Positions 12,734-25,769 of a stretch of DNA of 64,000 nt are shown piece after piece. Under the pieces are notes generated by a model. It was not told the origin of the DNA. It did no database searches and saw only the letters and a list, made by a program, of their open reading frames with translations. The position numbers and the translations under genes were made by a program. Location: the NCBI RefSeq assembly GCF_902459465.1, contig NC_047071.1, positions 10,060,002 through 10,124,001 of the forward strand, written 5' to 3'. Numbering within the stretch: the stretch's first letter is position 1; each line of letters starts with the position of its first letter. This DNA is from Asterias rubens (taxonomy: Eukaryota; Echinodermata; Asteroidea; Forcipulatida; Asteriidae).

Positions 12734-13111
12734 TTTTAAATAGACACTATACAATATTGGTTATGACTCAAATTATTGTCAGCATAATATACACTTACTT
12801 GGTGCGAGCAATGGGGAGCTGTTGAAAAAGATTGAGAGAAACAGCTCCCTCTGAAGTAAACAAGTGTTGAGAAAGAGGCAAGTTCTCACTCGAATTATTA
12901 ACACTTTTATGGGAAAAATGCATTACACAGCAATGTGTGCAACAACGGTGTTTTTTATTTTTTTTATTATTTGTTTTCCTCTTGCAACTTCGATGACCAA
13001 TTGAGTCAAAACTTACAGACTTGTTAATTTGAGCATAGGCCCTAATGTTGTAATATAACAAAGTGCGAATGCTGGTCTTTCACAATGACCAAATATGTCA
13101 AGTGTCTTTAA
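12734..13111 (-). repeat. R1 repeat, divergent full-length copy
   Basis: Minus orientation, ending CAAGTGTCTTTAA. It contains GCTCCCTCTGAAGTAA and AACTTCGATGACCAATTGAG in family order. Confidence 0.75.
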
Positions 13112-13744
13112 GCCTACCTATCATGATTGACAGACCGACATGATCTATTTATGTATAATCTTCTTCATTATGGCAAAAAACTGTGTCTCTCGTGAAAACA
13201 TTACCCGTGGGCAGACATTTCCAAATGCATCCGTCTAATTATCAATGCATGTTTCCACTTTCCCTAATCCGTTCCAAGATGAAGGACGCAACATCTAGAA
13301 CGTATTTAGTAGATGTTTTCGACGCAATGCGTTGTACACGTGAGCGTCTTTTTCAAAGTATTAAGGCGATTAGGAAGATTTGGTGGTTTATGCTGCCAAA
13401 AAGAGTAATTTTTTTTTCCTTCAGAAATTAGTGTTATTTGAACACCCATTTAGCCATGGTACAACGTTTGATTTGTTGCTGTCTGTGTCAACACCCATTG
13501 TGTCAATTTCAAAACACTTTATTGTTTCCAGTGTAGTGGGTGCGATAGTCTTGATAACTGAGTCCCAAGGGGAAATACACGGGTATAATATATTGACCCA
13601 TGGCATGTCTGAAATGCAAACAAACAACTCAAATAATACAGGAACCAATTCGAGAATAATAATATGCATGCGCCTCTTGTGTGTTCAATCAAATTTGCCG
13701 CGTTACTAGTCTAAATTTTTGTTACGAGAGATCGCCTCCATCAA

Positions 13745-14060
13745 AAAACCACGGACAGCCAATGCATTGTAAGGGCTACAAATTGACTGATTTTGGCCAT
13801 CGACCCTATCACCAGGGGCTTGTTGCAAAGTACTCCTGCGGTACCCGCGGTGAAACAGGGTTCCCCTTTTACAGTCCGTATCACAAGAGCCTAGCGGATG
13901 GAACAGTTTCTCAATTTGTTAAGGAGCAATTGGGGTTAAGTGCCTTCCTCAAGGGGCGCAAGTGTCATGACCGGGTAGCGAACCCTATACCATGTTGCTG
14001 ATTATAACAACACAGTTTGGGTCTGGTGAACAGACTGCCCAAACACGACACGCCAAAAAA
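13745..14060 (-). repeat. SINE-like fragment
   Basis: Reading the minus strand, GGTTCGCTACCCGGTCATGA resembles a tRNA B box. It is followed by CCTTGAGGAAGGCACTTAAC, the conserved block found after the tRNA head in many SINEs and in the other SINE copies here. The head is unusual and the boundaries are approximate. An open frame crossing the plus strand here is not considered a gene. Confidence 0.4.
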
Positions 14061-15233
14061 ATACGAATGACGTAACACGATGCAGGCCTATTTTTGTAGA
14101 GTTGTTTGGCAAGTGTGTGTACATGTCAACGTTAATCATAGTCGATCAAATAAATCTTAGTAAGGGAGGGTGTACAGCCTTTGTTAGTTTCTTCAAGTTG
14201 TAGCGACCATAAAATCTTTATAATATAAGAATCACTTTACAGTATCTGTTGATAGTGGGTACAAGTTTGATAAACGATTCCCTCCTAAGGAATGTGGAAT
14301 CAGAGAGAAAAGATTTTAAAAAACGTTATTATGAGAAATGTTCATGCTGAAAACTGTCTCCAGATTGGGTATTCCGATTACGGAATACCTTCCTCTGGAC
14401 ACATTTTTTGTTATATTTCAAAAACGCTTCCACCCTTTTAAAATGCAATTTCCAATGGTTAGTTTCAATGAATGAAAATCTACATTTGTGTAGGATTGAA
14501 ACATTCGGACGGTTAAAAACAAAAAAAAGGTATGCTGTGCTTTGAGTAAGAACACAATATCAGTAAACAGTCTTAGATTCATTGTGGGCAATAAATTATT
14601 ATTATTATTATTATACTGATATGTGCGAGCTGTGGGGGATCATCAATGTTCAACTAAACTCACACGTTTACACCAAACCCGCGAAACAAACGTGTCGTAC
14701 ACAATGTAAAATACGTTCGCGGCTTGAAGGCATACAGATTAAACATGAAGTTTAAAAAATTGATGTCATTGACAGCTTGATGTCATTGACTAGCCTGGAT
14801 AGGACTGCAACATTTATTAACATTTCGTAATGGGATTTCTTATTGTGTTCGTAATGATGTGTTGATTTTGTTCTAACGATATTGATTGGCTGTTTTTTTT
14901 GTGATGGGTGCTTATATGGAGGTATTTTTTCCGCTCAAATAGTTAAATAGAATAACTATCGGCAAACCTGCAACCTGATTTGGTTTAGCATTATGAGAGA
15001 ATGCGACAATTTTATTGCAGCCGAATTAGTGCTGGTCTCACTGTTTTAATTCGCTTTCTGGGCTAAATCCGTTATGTATCGGGAGATTAACCTCGAACAA
15101 TTCCTGTCGAACTAGTTGAAACATTCTCTGCATTTTGTTATATAACATTTTATTGTAGCGACTGCCTGAAGGAACAACTCTTTGTTTCTCCAATCATCGT
15201 TTACGCTTTGTCTGTTCTGTTTGTAATAGGCAC

Positions 15234-15630
15234 GCGCAGTGGACACTATTGGTAATTACTCAAAATATTATTATCATAAAACCTTTCTTGATTACGAGTA
15301 ATGTGGACAGGTTGATAGTATAAAACATTGTGAGAAACAGCTCCCTCTGAAGTGACCTAGTTTTCAAGAAAAAAGTAATTTCACACGAACTTGATTTCGA
15401 TACCTCAGATTTAGAATTTGAGGTCTCGAAATCAAGCATCTGAAAGCACACAACTTCGTGTGACCATGGTGCGACAAGGGTGTTTTCTCTTTCATTAATA
15501 TCTCGCAACTTCGACGACCGATTGAGCTCAAAATTTTCACATTTTTTTTTATGTACACGTATACGTTGAGATACACCAATTGTGAAGACTAGTCTTTGAC
15601 AATAACCATGCCCTTGTCTAGTGTCTTTAA
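15234..15630 (-). repeat. R1 repeat, near-complete copy
   Basis: Starts GCAGTGGACACTATTGGTAA, has the central GAGGTCTCGAAATC hairpin and ends TCTAGTGTCTTTAA. It abuts the family C repeat that follows. Confidence 0.85.
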
Positions 15631-16006
15631 AGCCATTGGACACTTTCGGTTAACAGTATTGTCCAAAGGCCCACACTTCGTGGATCACAACTTATTTATA
15701 AAATAACAAACCTGTGAAAATTTAGGCTCAATCGGCTCATCGGAGTCGGGAGAAAATAACGGGAAACACACTATTGTTTCCCCACTTTTCGCCGTGTCAT
15801 GACGTGTGTTTAAAATAAATCCGTAATTCTCGCTATCGAGAATTGATATTGTTTTAATGTTTTCTCAAAAAGTAAAGCATTTCTTGGAATAATATTTCAA
15901 GATAAGTCTTTCACCATTACCTTCTGTAAACCCTGTAAATTATTTGTAAATCTGTGAACTTTTATTTGTTTGTCTGTACCGAAAGTGTATAATGGCTTGG
16001 CTTTAA
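15627..16006 (+). mobile_element. Foldback repeat family C, complete copy
   Basis: Terminal inverted repeats read TTAAAGCCATTGGACACTTT and, mirrored, AAAGTGTATAATGGCTTGGC. Internal landmarks include TCTCGCTATCGAGAAT, a small hairpin. Its architecture parallels R1 but the sequence differs. Related pieces occur near 38420-38780 and 56935-57280. Confidence 0.65.
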
Positions 16007-16674
16007 GTATATTGTGATGGTTTTCGTAAGGGCGCTCCCTAACACAAGCTGTGCTGTGCTTCCCAGGCTGTGCCCGAAACTCTCAAAATTCTGGTATCAC
16101 TTCGCTTACGAGGTTTTTATATTTGTTGAGGAATTTGGGGGATTTTTTTTTATAATGATGATGTTGATCGTCTCTTCAATTGTGTGAATACAAAATAAAA
16201 ATAAAAAAAGACATTTAGAAAGCTTTAAATGGAAATACATTTTAGACATCTGGTGTTGCACATCTTTCTTCCAAAACGTAAATGTCGTTCTAGATCACGC
16301 CAAACCATTCGATGCGGTGTGTTTGGATTCCATTTGTATTTGTCAATGTTTTGAATATCCCTGGCTACTTCGTCTTCAAAATTGGATTGAAGTTGATGTA
16401 CCAGGAATAACAAAAGAAACACATCATCATAACACAAGGCAAATAAGACACTCCCAAGTGAGAGAAGGGTGGTCTTAAACATCTTGGTGAATAAAATGGA
16501 GACGATGAAAGGCCAAGAGGTAGGATTGTAAATTCAAAGTATCTTACGCTACCAACACTTTCCCACGAAACCCCTAGATATTGTTGATCTTCGACTAATA
16601 AGTGCATAATATTGTCCTCTAGTTTGTTATCGAATGAAAAAAAAAGGTGAGTTTTCAGACCATCAGTGTAGTTT

Positions 16675-17002
16675 CCTAAAGGCACTGGACACTATTGTTA
16701 ATTGCTCAAAATAATTGTTAGCTCAAAAACTTACAAGTTTATAACGAGCAATGGAGAGCAGTTGATAGTGTACATGTTTGTGAAAAACGGCTCCACCTGA
16801 AATGAAACCTTTTTTGCATCTGAAAGCACACAAATCATTTGTGCAACAAGGACGTTTTGGGGCTGTTTTTTGTGTACCCTCTTGCAACTTCACTGACCAT
16901 TGTGTCACGTTCACAGATTTGTTATTTCAATGTTTAGTGTTTGGATACACTTAATGAGAAAACTTGTCTTCGACAATCACCAAACGTGTCCAGTTCCTTG
17001 AA
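16675..17002 (-). repeat. R1 repeat, divergent copy
   Basis: Starts AAAGGCACTGGACACTATTG and ends AACGTGTCCAGTTCCTTGA. The central hairpin segment is shortened. Confidence 0.8.
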
Positions 17003-17224
17003 GATCGAATGTGAATAGAAGTGCAACTTTTGAAAAGCATTGACAGCCACATTGGTGCATTTGATTGAAACTAAGGACAAAATCATCTGCAGTGGTCAGT
17101 TTTTGCAATCAATTCTAAGAGTGAATTTCAATCTAAAACTTTTAGAACAAATATTTTTCAGTCATCAAGTTTAAATTGTGTCTTCGACAACCGGGTCTAA
17201 TCTGTTAAAGTTCAAGTTCACATG

Positions 17225-17632
17225 TCACACAAGTCCGTGTTTTTAGATGCTTGAATTCGAGACCTCAGCTGATGTCTCGAATTCAACTCATTATTTTAGT
17301 GAGAAATTACTTATTTCGCAAAAACCACATCACTTGGAAAGGATCCGTTTCTCACAATGTTTTATACCATCAACAGCTGCTCTCCGTTGCTCATTACCGC
17401 AAGTAAGTTTTGTATAATAACAATTACTTTGAGTAAATACCAATAATGTCCAGAGGTCGACTTCACAAAGAGTGAGAACTCGTCTTATCTCGAGTTAGGA
17501 CGAGTAACTCGTCCTAACTTATGATTAATCTTAAGGTCTGCATGCTACAGTGCAGGGTTGGGACTCGTCCTATGTCCTAAGATTAGTCTTAAGTTAAGAA
17601 GAGTTTTGTGAAATCGACGGCAGTGCCTTTAA
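17225..17632 (+). repeat. R1 repeat, 5' truncated, split by a nested foldback
   Basis: R1 sequence runs to AATAATGTCCAG at 17453 and resumes at 17621 with CAGTGCCTTTAA, the missing end of its right terminus. A separate foldback lies in between. Confidence 0.8.
17454..17620. mobile_element. Foldback element nested in R1
   Basis: Ends read AGGTCGACTTCACAAAGAG and, mirrored, CTTTTGTGAAATCGACGG in imperfect form. The interior is rich in inverted CTCGTCCTAACT motifs. CAG is duplicated directly outside both ends (17451-17453 and 17621-17623), giving a 3-bp target duplication. A diverged relative appears near 44510-44640. Confidence 0.75.
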
Positions 17633-17689
17633 GTACATCGTTAAAGTTTATTTCACAATGTATAACTTTATGGTGAACTGGAGGGTCTT

Positions 17690-17825
17690 GTCCCGCGGTG
17701 TCCTGTGGAAATCTGTTCCCCCCCATTTGCCAGAGGAGGGTGATTCAAAAGAGGGCGCTATCAGAAGAAGTTTGTACCCAGCTTGCCGTTTGGGGGACAC
17801 ACATATCTCCACAGGAAAGAATATG
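17690..17825 (+). repeat. Repeat family H, copy without foldback insert
   Basis: Shares GAGGGCGCTATCAGAAG and TTGGGGGACACA with the copies near 34.5 and 52.5 kb, but lacks the foldback that those two carry. Confidence 0.5.
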
Positions 17826-17995
17826 GCACCATAGACAACCATGGATGCTAGTGTGATGCTCAGGCTGTTTGACGCTGTGCTTGGGAGGCTTAGTGTATAC
17901 CAAGTCGCAGAGTGAAAGGCACTTGCAAATGGGTGACTTGGTCATGAAAGTTGGAGTAACCGTAGACTGTGCTGTTCTTATTCTCGGTTTGATCC

Positions 17996-18357
17996 TTAAA
18001 GGCAGTGGACACTTCACAGTTTGTGTATCTCAACATATGCATAAAATAACAAACCTGTGAAAATTTGAGCTCAATTGGTCATCAAACTTGCGAGATAATA
18101 ATGAAAGAGAAAAACACCCATGTCACACGAAGTTGTGTGCGTTTAGATGGTTGATTTCGAGACCTCAAGTTCTAAATCTGAGGTCTCGAAATCAAATTCC
18201 TGGAAAATTACTTCTTTCTCGAAAGCTATGGCACTTCAGAAGGAGCCGTTTCTCACAATGTTCTTTACCATCAACCTCTCCCCATTACTCATCATCAAGA
18301 AAGGTTGTATGCGAATAATTGTTTTGAGTAATTACCAATAGTGTCCACTGCCTTTAA
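17996..18357 (+). repeat. R1 repeat, complete copy
   Basis: Ends TTAAAGGCAGTGGACACTTC and GTGTCCACTGCCTTTAA. The central hairpin GAGACCTCAAG/CTGAGGTCTC is intact. TTAA stands at both borders, but it is also part of the inverted repeat. Confidence 0.9.
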
Positions 18358-18732
18358 AGATCAAGTGTCAAGGTTGAATAGACAGTTCTGTTTTTACATT
18401 GTTCTGGCCCTCTGCAGTGTCTGTCAGCATTTGTCATGCCTGTCAAAAGTTGATAAAAAACATGATTGTGTTATAAGAAGAGAGCCGGTGCAGCGAGAGG
18501 CCGTGCGTTTATTGCTACACGTCATCTGTTTGATTAAATCTCAATTTTAATGCTCCTTTGTCACGCATGAAAAACAGTTTCACTCAAGTGGCTGCCAATA
18601 AACGCACGCTACAATTAATCTTGTTTGGTTTCATCAGATTCATTAAAGCATGGGATTGTTTCAGTGATAGACCGATTATGAACCGGAAACAAAGCTGCTA
18701 AGATGAACTTGTGTGTTATGAAGTATAAACTA

Positions 18733-19126
18733 TTTAAAGTCGAGGACACTATTAGTAATTGTCAAAGAACAGTCTTCCCACTTGGTGTATCTCAACATAT
18801 ACATTAAATAAGAAACCTGTGAAAACTTGAGCTCGATTGGTCGTCGGAGTTGCGAGATAACTATGAAAGAAAAAAGAAAAAAACACCCATGTCACACGAA
18901 GTTGTGTGCTTTCAGATGCTTGATTTCGAGACCTCAAATTCTAAACTTGAGGTCTCGAAATCAGATTCGTGGAAAATTACTTCTTTCTCAAAAACTACGT
19001 CACTTCAGAGGGAACCATTTCTCACAATGTTTTATACCATCAACCTCTCCCCATTACTCGTTACCAAGTGAGGTTTTATGCTGTTAATTATTTTGAGTAG
19101 TTACCAATAGTGTCCACTGCCTTAAA
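18733..19126 (+). repeat. R1 repeat, complete copy
   Basis: Ends TTTAAAGTCGAGGACACTA and TAGTGTCCACTGCCTTAAA, with a well-preserved central hairpin. Confidence 0.9.
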
Positions 19127-19449
19127 TATCTTGTTATTGGATTGTAAAAGATAGTGACCAGCCGTAGCCTGTCCTGCTACAAAGATCCACTGCTTTTTGA
19201 TACAACGATAACTATAATATTTCAGTCTTACATAGCGAACGTATCTAAAAACAAGGTTCCCAAGGCGCTTAGTATGATATTCATTTTTGTTTATAGGAAA
19301 AATAGGTTATTGAAGTTATTCCACTGAGACCCAATAATGTAGCACCATTTACGACGGATTTAGCAGCCACTGACAGGACACTTAAGAATTGGACTGCTTG
19401 GTTTTGGGCGTATACAGACAAATGAACCCAAACCTGATAGTGTCATATA

Positions 19450-19601
19450 GGGTGCGTTCGTTTAGCTTCCTTGGGTCGACCCCGGTGTGTGGAGTTTTTC
19501 TTTTTCAGGACGAACGTGTGCAGATAATTATCCACGTTCGTCCTAGAAAAAAAAACCGCCACACACCGGGGTAGACCCAGGGGAGCTAAACGAACGCACC
19601 C
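19450..19601. mobile_element. Foldback FB-G, short form
   Basis: An almost perfect inverted repeat of 152 bp. It begins GGGTGCGTTCGTTTAGCTTC, continues through GTCGACCCCGGTGTGTGG, and turns around a short AATTA-containing loop near 19526. The other arm ends GAACGCACCC. Confidence 0.9.
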
Positions 19602-19880
19602 AATGTTTTGAGTCCACCAACCTCGAAATTGTTTTACAAAAAGGAGAACGGCTACCTTTTGTTCGTCAAGATGACTATAAAACACAAAATCCGTACTGTT
19701 TGACACGGTCATGCCTCTTTAAAGGGAACGTATACCTTAGTTTTTGAAACCTTTTTTTAAATATACTATTTACATTTAGATTATACCATACAACTAGAAT
19801 GTGAACATGTGAAGGAAAACAATATTGCCGAAATCCTTGAGTGGTTTTTTTCATGCAGAGATTTTGTAATTGAAATACAC

Positions 19881-19920
19881 AATCTGAGAAACATTTCTGA
19901 CAGAAATGTTTCTCAGATTA
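19881..19920. repeat. Small perfect hairpin
   Basis: ATCTGAGAAACATTTCTG is followed at once by its reverse complement, CAGAAATGTTTCTCAGAT. It sits inside an AT-rich dispersed repeat that begins AAAGGGAACGTATACC near 19720. Confidence 0.8.
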
Positions 19921-21585
19921 AAATGTTGGCGAAACAAACTGATGTTTTGTACCTTTTCCACACTACTTCGGAGTGAAATGAATCCCAAATTGCTTTATTC
20001 TATCAAAAGCTACTGTAGGCTGCGCCTATCCAACTTGTAACCTGTTATTAATGCCGTTTATTTTAAACGTATATATGATCCTATACCTTTCCATTCAAAT
20101 ATCTTTGATTCTCGCTCCCTGGTTTGGTTACCCTCACGATTCATTGCCCTGATGTATGTTTGAGATCTTAGATCTGGTTGAACTTTTCGTTGAAGTATTT
20201 TGTGATTTTGGTCGCCCTTTGATGATTGTTTTTTCTTAATTACGCTTGAATTATACGAATATAACACTCAGAAGCGTAACCAAACCAACGGCATGAATAA
20301 CTTGATTTCTTGCAACAACGCTACTAACTCCTTGCATTGGCCGTCATCGTGGATGAATTGTGCACGCGTGAAATGCTATCATTGGCAATAAGTCGTGCTG
20401 AGCGCGTACACGCATGCACTTTTCCATTGTTTTACATCAATGGCAATGTCAGGTATGTCAGGTGAGCGACTGGACTTGACCATTAGTTATATCTAGTCGC
20501 CACCCGACATTGCCCAAAGATGGTGATCGATCACGTCATGTGTCCATCGCTACGTGGTCATGATTGACTGCATTGGTTTGATCGTGGCGCGCTCCACTCA
20601 CGTGACCAGTGCGACGAGATGCGTCAGTTGTTTTGTTTTGTTTGATTAAAACCCAAGTTTGCCCCATGAAATCAGTTTTTGTGTGTAAGAATATTTTTCG
20701 CGACCATGAAGCAATGTTTAGTATTCTCTTTTAACTTTTCATATTATTGACCAAGGGTGACCCCGTAACTTAGAGGAAATGAAACTACATTGTCGGCATC
20801 AGAAAAGCTTGGATCCGAGATGGTCAGAGTATGCTGAGAAAATATCATTCCCAATTCCCTAAGAAGAGTTAATTATAGATATGGCTTAGTTGATATAGTG
20901 CCGGCACGTTAATCTGGAAGTCGCAAAGCTAGCAAATTGTTTCTGTTTAATCCCAAAACAACTTCACTTCACTGTTTACAGCAACATAAATACATAAAGA
21001 AACTTTCCGTCTCTTATAAACTTAGACAAACAGAACACTGTTCCTAAGTCTTTTCCTGAAAACATACCCAAGTGTATTTTCTCTAGAATTTGACTTCCAA
21101 AATTCATAAATTTTCAATTTGTTTTCTTTTCTTCTTTTTGCTATTGGGGGTCGGGGAACAAAAATAAAATAAAAATAATAACCAAATGGTCAGGCATTGC
21201 TAATCCCCTTAATGGAAACGGCTGCATTATTCAGTGGCACTTTCAACGAGAACTGGCTTTCACTTGTAAAGATGTTAATATTTTAACGTGTATGCAGTCT
21301 TTTAATTATTTAGTTATTGTACACCCGGTTTTCCAGGTCAAATAATAACGTGGGTCTAAAAGTGGCATTCAACTTGTTCAGTAGCTCGGAATTACCACAC
21401 ATTGAAACAAGCATGATAGAACAAAACATTTTCCCATGTCGACACCCTACAATGTGTATCTTGTAAAGTCGAAATCTTGTTGATCTGTTGTCGACATCTC
21501 TGTATATTCATCTGTATATTCATCTATATATGTGGGGTTTTGCAAACCCCTAGCTAACCATACTCTAACGTTGGCTTCGGGTCAA

Positions 21586-21884
<299 letters not shown>

Positions 21885-21894
21885 TTAGAGAGTG

Positions 21895-22010
21895 TAATTT
21901 TAAAAGTTTTAAATACTCCACCGGTCCTTTTCAGAACCAATACTACTCAAAAGGATATATTACTCATATGGTGTTACCGCAAACCTCTCTTGGTTATACT
22001 TCCACTATTC
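21895..22010 (-). repeat. Repeat family E, copy 1
   Basis: The minus strand reads GGTTTGCGGTAACACCATAT, then TTGGTTCTGAAAAGGACCGG, matching in order the copy at 44766-44935. Confidence 0.55.
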
Positions 22011-23045
22011 AAAGTTTCAAATCCTACTTAGACGAAATACTACAGGATTCTCTAAAATAACTAATACGGACCGTCAGGTGGTATTATATGAGTACGCGTT
22101 ACTGCCACGGTTGACCCGATACCAGTTGTTGTTGATACCGCATAACCTAACCTGAAGTGTTTTTTCCCCTAGAATGTTGGAGACATGTCCTTCAACCGTG
22201 CTTTTAACGATGAAGGCTATATCTAAAAACCATCTAAAATAATCATTGGGCGTTGATGATGGTTTGCTTTTAGGGAGCTAATGGCGGTTCTCTCACCATT
22301 GCGCTCCAGAGCGTGACTAATGCCGACACTACTGCATTTATACGAGACAAGTAGTGAAGTTTTAGTTTTTCTAGGAGATGCTCTTTAAATGGAGGCTAAA
22401 CCTAACAAGGGCAACACTAATTGACAAGAGGGTCGGCAATGACATGGATGTGGCTGATGGATCAGGCGACAACGTTAAAGCATTGGTATAAAGAGCATGA
22501 GCCATAGCCTTGATTGAGCGGACATGCAACAGGAAACGATGTTTTTAGAGAAATACTGATGGCCCTGGACGAGACACACGAAGGCCGTGTTCGAATTAGC
22601 AGCTTCGGTTACGGCTACGGCTTATTGTCTGCGTCATCATGTGTGAGAATGTCCTGAACAACATAGCCGTAGCTCTACCCGTCATTTTGAATACTGCCCA
22701 ACCAGTCTTGAACTCGGCGAGTTTCTCATTGTGTGGTGGTGGTGGTGGTGGTGGTTGGGGAGTGGGCGGGAATGGCCAAATGGCCGAATGGCCGAATGGC
22801 TCCAGTTGAGTCATTTTGCATTTTATACTGGTTGTTAATGGAAATACCGGTTTTGTAACATTGTCCTGGGTAAGAACAACACCCATTAAGCATAACTTGA
22901 ATCTATATCCAATAAACCCCGTGCATTGGTTGACCGTCATCATTACTGAAACGTGGATGCGTTGTGTGCAGTGCGTACACCTGTGCACTTTTCCATTGTT
23001 GCCATCAAAGATGGTGGTCAATGACGTCATGTGTAATCCATCACT

Positions 23046-23293
23046 GGGTGCGTTCGTTTAGCCTCCCTGGGTCTACCCCGCCGCGGTGCTCACTCGGGTG
23101 AGCCCCTGACAAGAGCTGATCGAACGACCTTTCACCGCTCTCGAAGTGACGCGTTTACCTGGAGCCAGCCCCCAAGTAACCCACTCCACAAGCAGTGGGG
23201 GCTGACCTGGGTGAGCCCCTGGAATGCCGTCAAAGCTATTCGAACGTACCGGGCAGACCGGGGATGACCCAGGGAAGCTAAACGAACGCACCC
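23046..23293. mobile_element. Foldback FB-G, long form
   Basis: Same ends as FB-G short (GGGTGCGTTCGTTTAGC and its mirror), but about 248 bp with a different interior containing repeated GGTGAGCCCCTG blocks. Confidence 0.8.
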
Positions 23294-23695
23294 TATGGGA
23301 CAAGGTAGCATTCATTTATGACGTAGGTGTCGCTACTATTTGTCCCGCCATGTGGCGTACAATGGCAGAAATTTAATAACATCAGTACGCGGTGAAACTT
23401 AATTATTTTGTTTCACCCATCCCGCCTGACTAGCCGATGCCATGTGATTTAAACGTACAAAATATTAATTGAGACTGGGTATGTTTGTATGCAACTCAAG
23501 TTGGCTTTGAAGCTCTGCTTGGTTAAGAGATTCGTAGCTGTTTGTCTAAATTTTAATTTATATTTTGTCTTCCCCTGCTATTATGGCCATGACATTAAAC
23601 ATGCATTGGCCGTGACTAGATGGAGAGATTTTAATTTTTTAAAAGAAATGAATGTTCACCTTACAATCAACTATCGATGACCTGTCACCGATCCA

Positions 23696-24690
23696 ATCAA
23701 TGACCTAACCTTGTAACCCTCAACCCTCTCACTCCAAGTTGCTATAGCTGTCTCTCCAATCTTCTATTTCTCCTGTTTTTTCTTCACCATTGCTTCCTAT
23801 AGAGCCTGCCATGTTTACCCTCGACTCATCGCATTAAATCAGACTATTTTGTTTCTCTTAAGTTTTTGTATTTAATCATGGGACCTTCAGCATGATTTCT
23901 TGTTCATATACTTGCTCTGTCTACCATGCTTTTTGCTGAGCCAATCTTCTTCGTGTTCATCTCTGTGACTTTTTGTTTGATTAGCCATACGAATCAGGCT
24001 GACATAAACTGATGTTTATTTAAAACGCCATGTAAATTTAAAGGAACATTATACAGCATTAGTTTTTTGCTAACAAAACAGTTGCTGGCACTGAAGCACT
24101 TTATGACCTTATGCAATCCACCATTGACAAATCTATAGAAGCTTGATATCGATCAGCCAACTGGATCACGAGAAAATATCGAGAACCGATTACAAATTTT
24201 CGATTTAAACAAAATATTAATAAAAACGCTCACTGAGCGATAAACTCCTAATGGCGAACTAATTGTATTTCTTTCTCTTAAAATAATTATGACAATTCAG
24301 ACAACAAAATTTCATAAGATGTGTTCCACTATATTTACGATGTAATCTTCATGATTCTTTTTTCTCTTAACAATTGTGTATGGTTCTTTTAAAGACACTG
24401 TTACACTATTGGTAATTTTGTCAAAGACCAGTCTTCTCACTTGGTGTATCTCAACTTATAAAATAACAAACATGTGTAAATTTGAGCTCAATTGGCTGTC
24501 AAAGTTGCGAAATAATAATGGAAGAAAATACACACTTGTCACACGAAGTTGTGTGCTTTTAGATGCTTGATTTCGAGACCTCAAAATATAATTATTAGGT
24601 CACGAAATCAATTCGTGGAAAATTACTTCTTACTCGAAAACTACATTTACTTCAAAGGGAACCGTTTCTCACAATGTTTTATATTATCAA
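23696..24690 (+). repeat. Unit 1 of a ~995-bp tandem duplication
   Basis: Nearly identical to the next 995 bases. It starts CAATCAATGACCTAACC and ends inside an R1 copy at ATATTATCAA. It contains a family B copy (24035-24335) and the 5' part of R1 (24387-24690). Confidence 0.95.
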
Positions 24691-25685
24691 TCAATGACCT
24701 AACCTTGTAACCCTCAACCCTGTCACTCCAAGTTGCTATAGCTGTCTCTCCAATCTTCTATTTCTCCTGTTGTTTCTTCATCATTGCTTCCTATAGAGCC
24801 TGCCATGTTTACCCTCGACTCATCGCATTAAATCAGACTATTTTGTTTCTCTTAAGTTTTTGTATTTAATCATGGGACCTTCAGCATGATTTCGTGTTCA
24901 TATACTTGCTCTGTCTACCATGCTTTTTGCTGAGCCAATCTTCTTCGTGTTCATCTCTGTGACCTTTTGTTTGATTAGCCATACGAATCAGGCTGACATA
25001 AACTGATGTTTATTTAAAACGCCATGTAAATTTAAAGGAACATTATACAGCACTAGTTGTTTTGCTAACAAAACAGTTGCTGGCACTGAAGCACTTTATG
25101 ACCTTATGCAATCCACCATTGACAAATCTATAGAAGCTTGATATCGATCAGCCAACTGGATCACGAGAAAATATCGAGAACCGATTACAAATTTTCGATT
25201 TAAACAAAATACTAATAAAAACGCTCACTGAGCGATAAACTCCCAATGGCGAACTAATTGTATTTCTTTCTCTTAAAATAATTATGACAATTCAGACAAC
25301 AAAATTTCATGAGATGTGTTCCACTATATTTACGATGTAATCTTCATGATTCTTTTTTCTCTTAACAATTGTGTATGGTTCTTTTAAAGACACTGTTACA
25401 CTATTGGTAATTTTGTCAAAGACCAGTCTTCTCACTTGGTGTATCTCAACTTATAAAATAACAAACATGTGTAAATTTGAGCTCAATTGGCTGTCAAAGT
25501 TGCGAAATAATAATGCAAGAAAATACACACTCGTCACACGAAGTTGTGTGCTTTTAGATGCTTGATTTCGAGACCTCAAAATATAATTATTAGGTCACGA
25601 AATCAATTCGTGGAAAATTACTTCTTACTCGAAAACTACATTTACTTCAGAGGGAACCGTTTCTCACAATGTTTTATATTATCAA
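24691..25685 (+). repeat. Unit 2 of a ~995-bp tandem duplication
   Basis: Differs from unit 1 by scattered single bases only. Here the R1 copy continues past the unit end and is complete, so this unit keeps the original right border. Confidence 0.95.
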
Positions 25686-25769
25686 CATCTCCCCACTACT
25701 CGTCACAAAGTAAGGTTTTATGCTAATAGTTATTTTAAGTAATTACCTCTAGTGGCAACTGCTTTTAAA
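25382..25769 (+). repeat. R1 repeat, complete copy
   Basis: Starts TTTTAAAGACACTGTTACAC and ends GGCAACTGCTTTTAA. It spans the right edge of the tandem duplication. Confidence 0.85.

Noticed and set aside
13681-14001. Plus-strand open frame of 106 codons.
   Set aside because: It crosses an inverted SINE-like sequence and shows no recognisable domain.
18088-19087. Recurring 60-90 residue peptides such as SKSNSWKITSFSKT found at many positions.
   Set aside because: They come from the same segment of R1 copies, differ by frameshifts between copies and have no common start; the repeat explains them.
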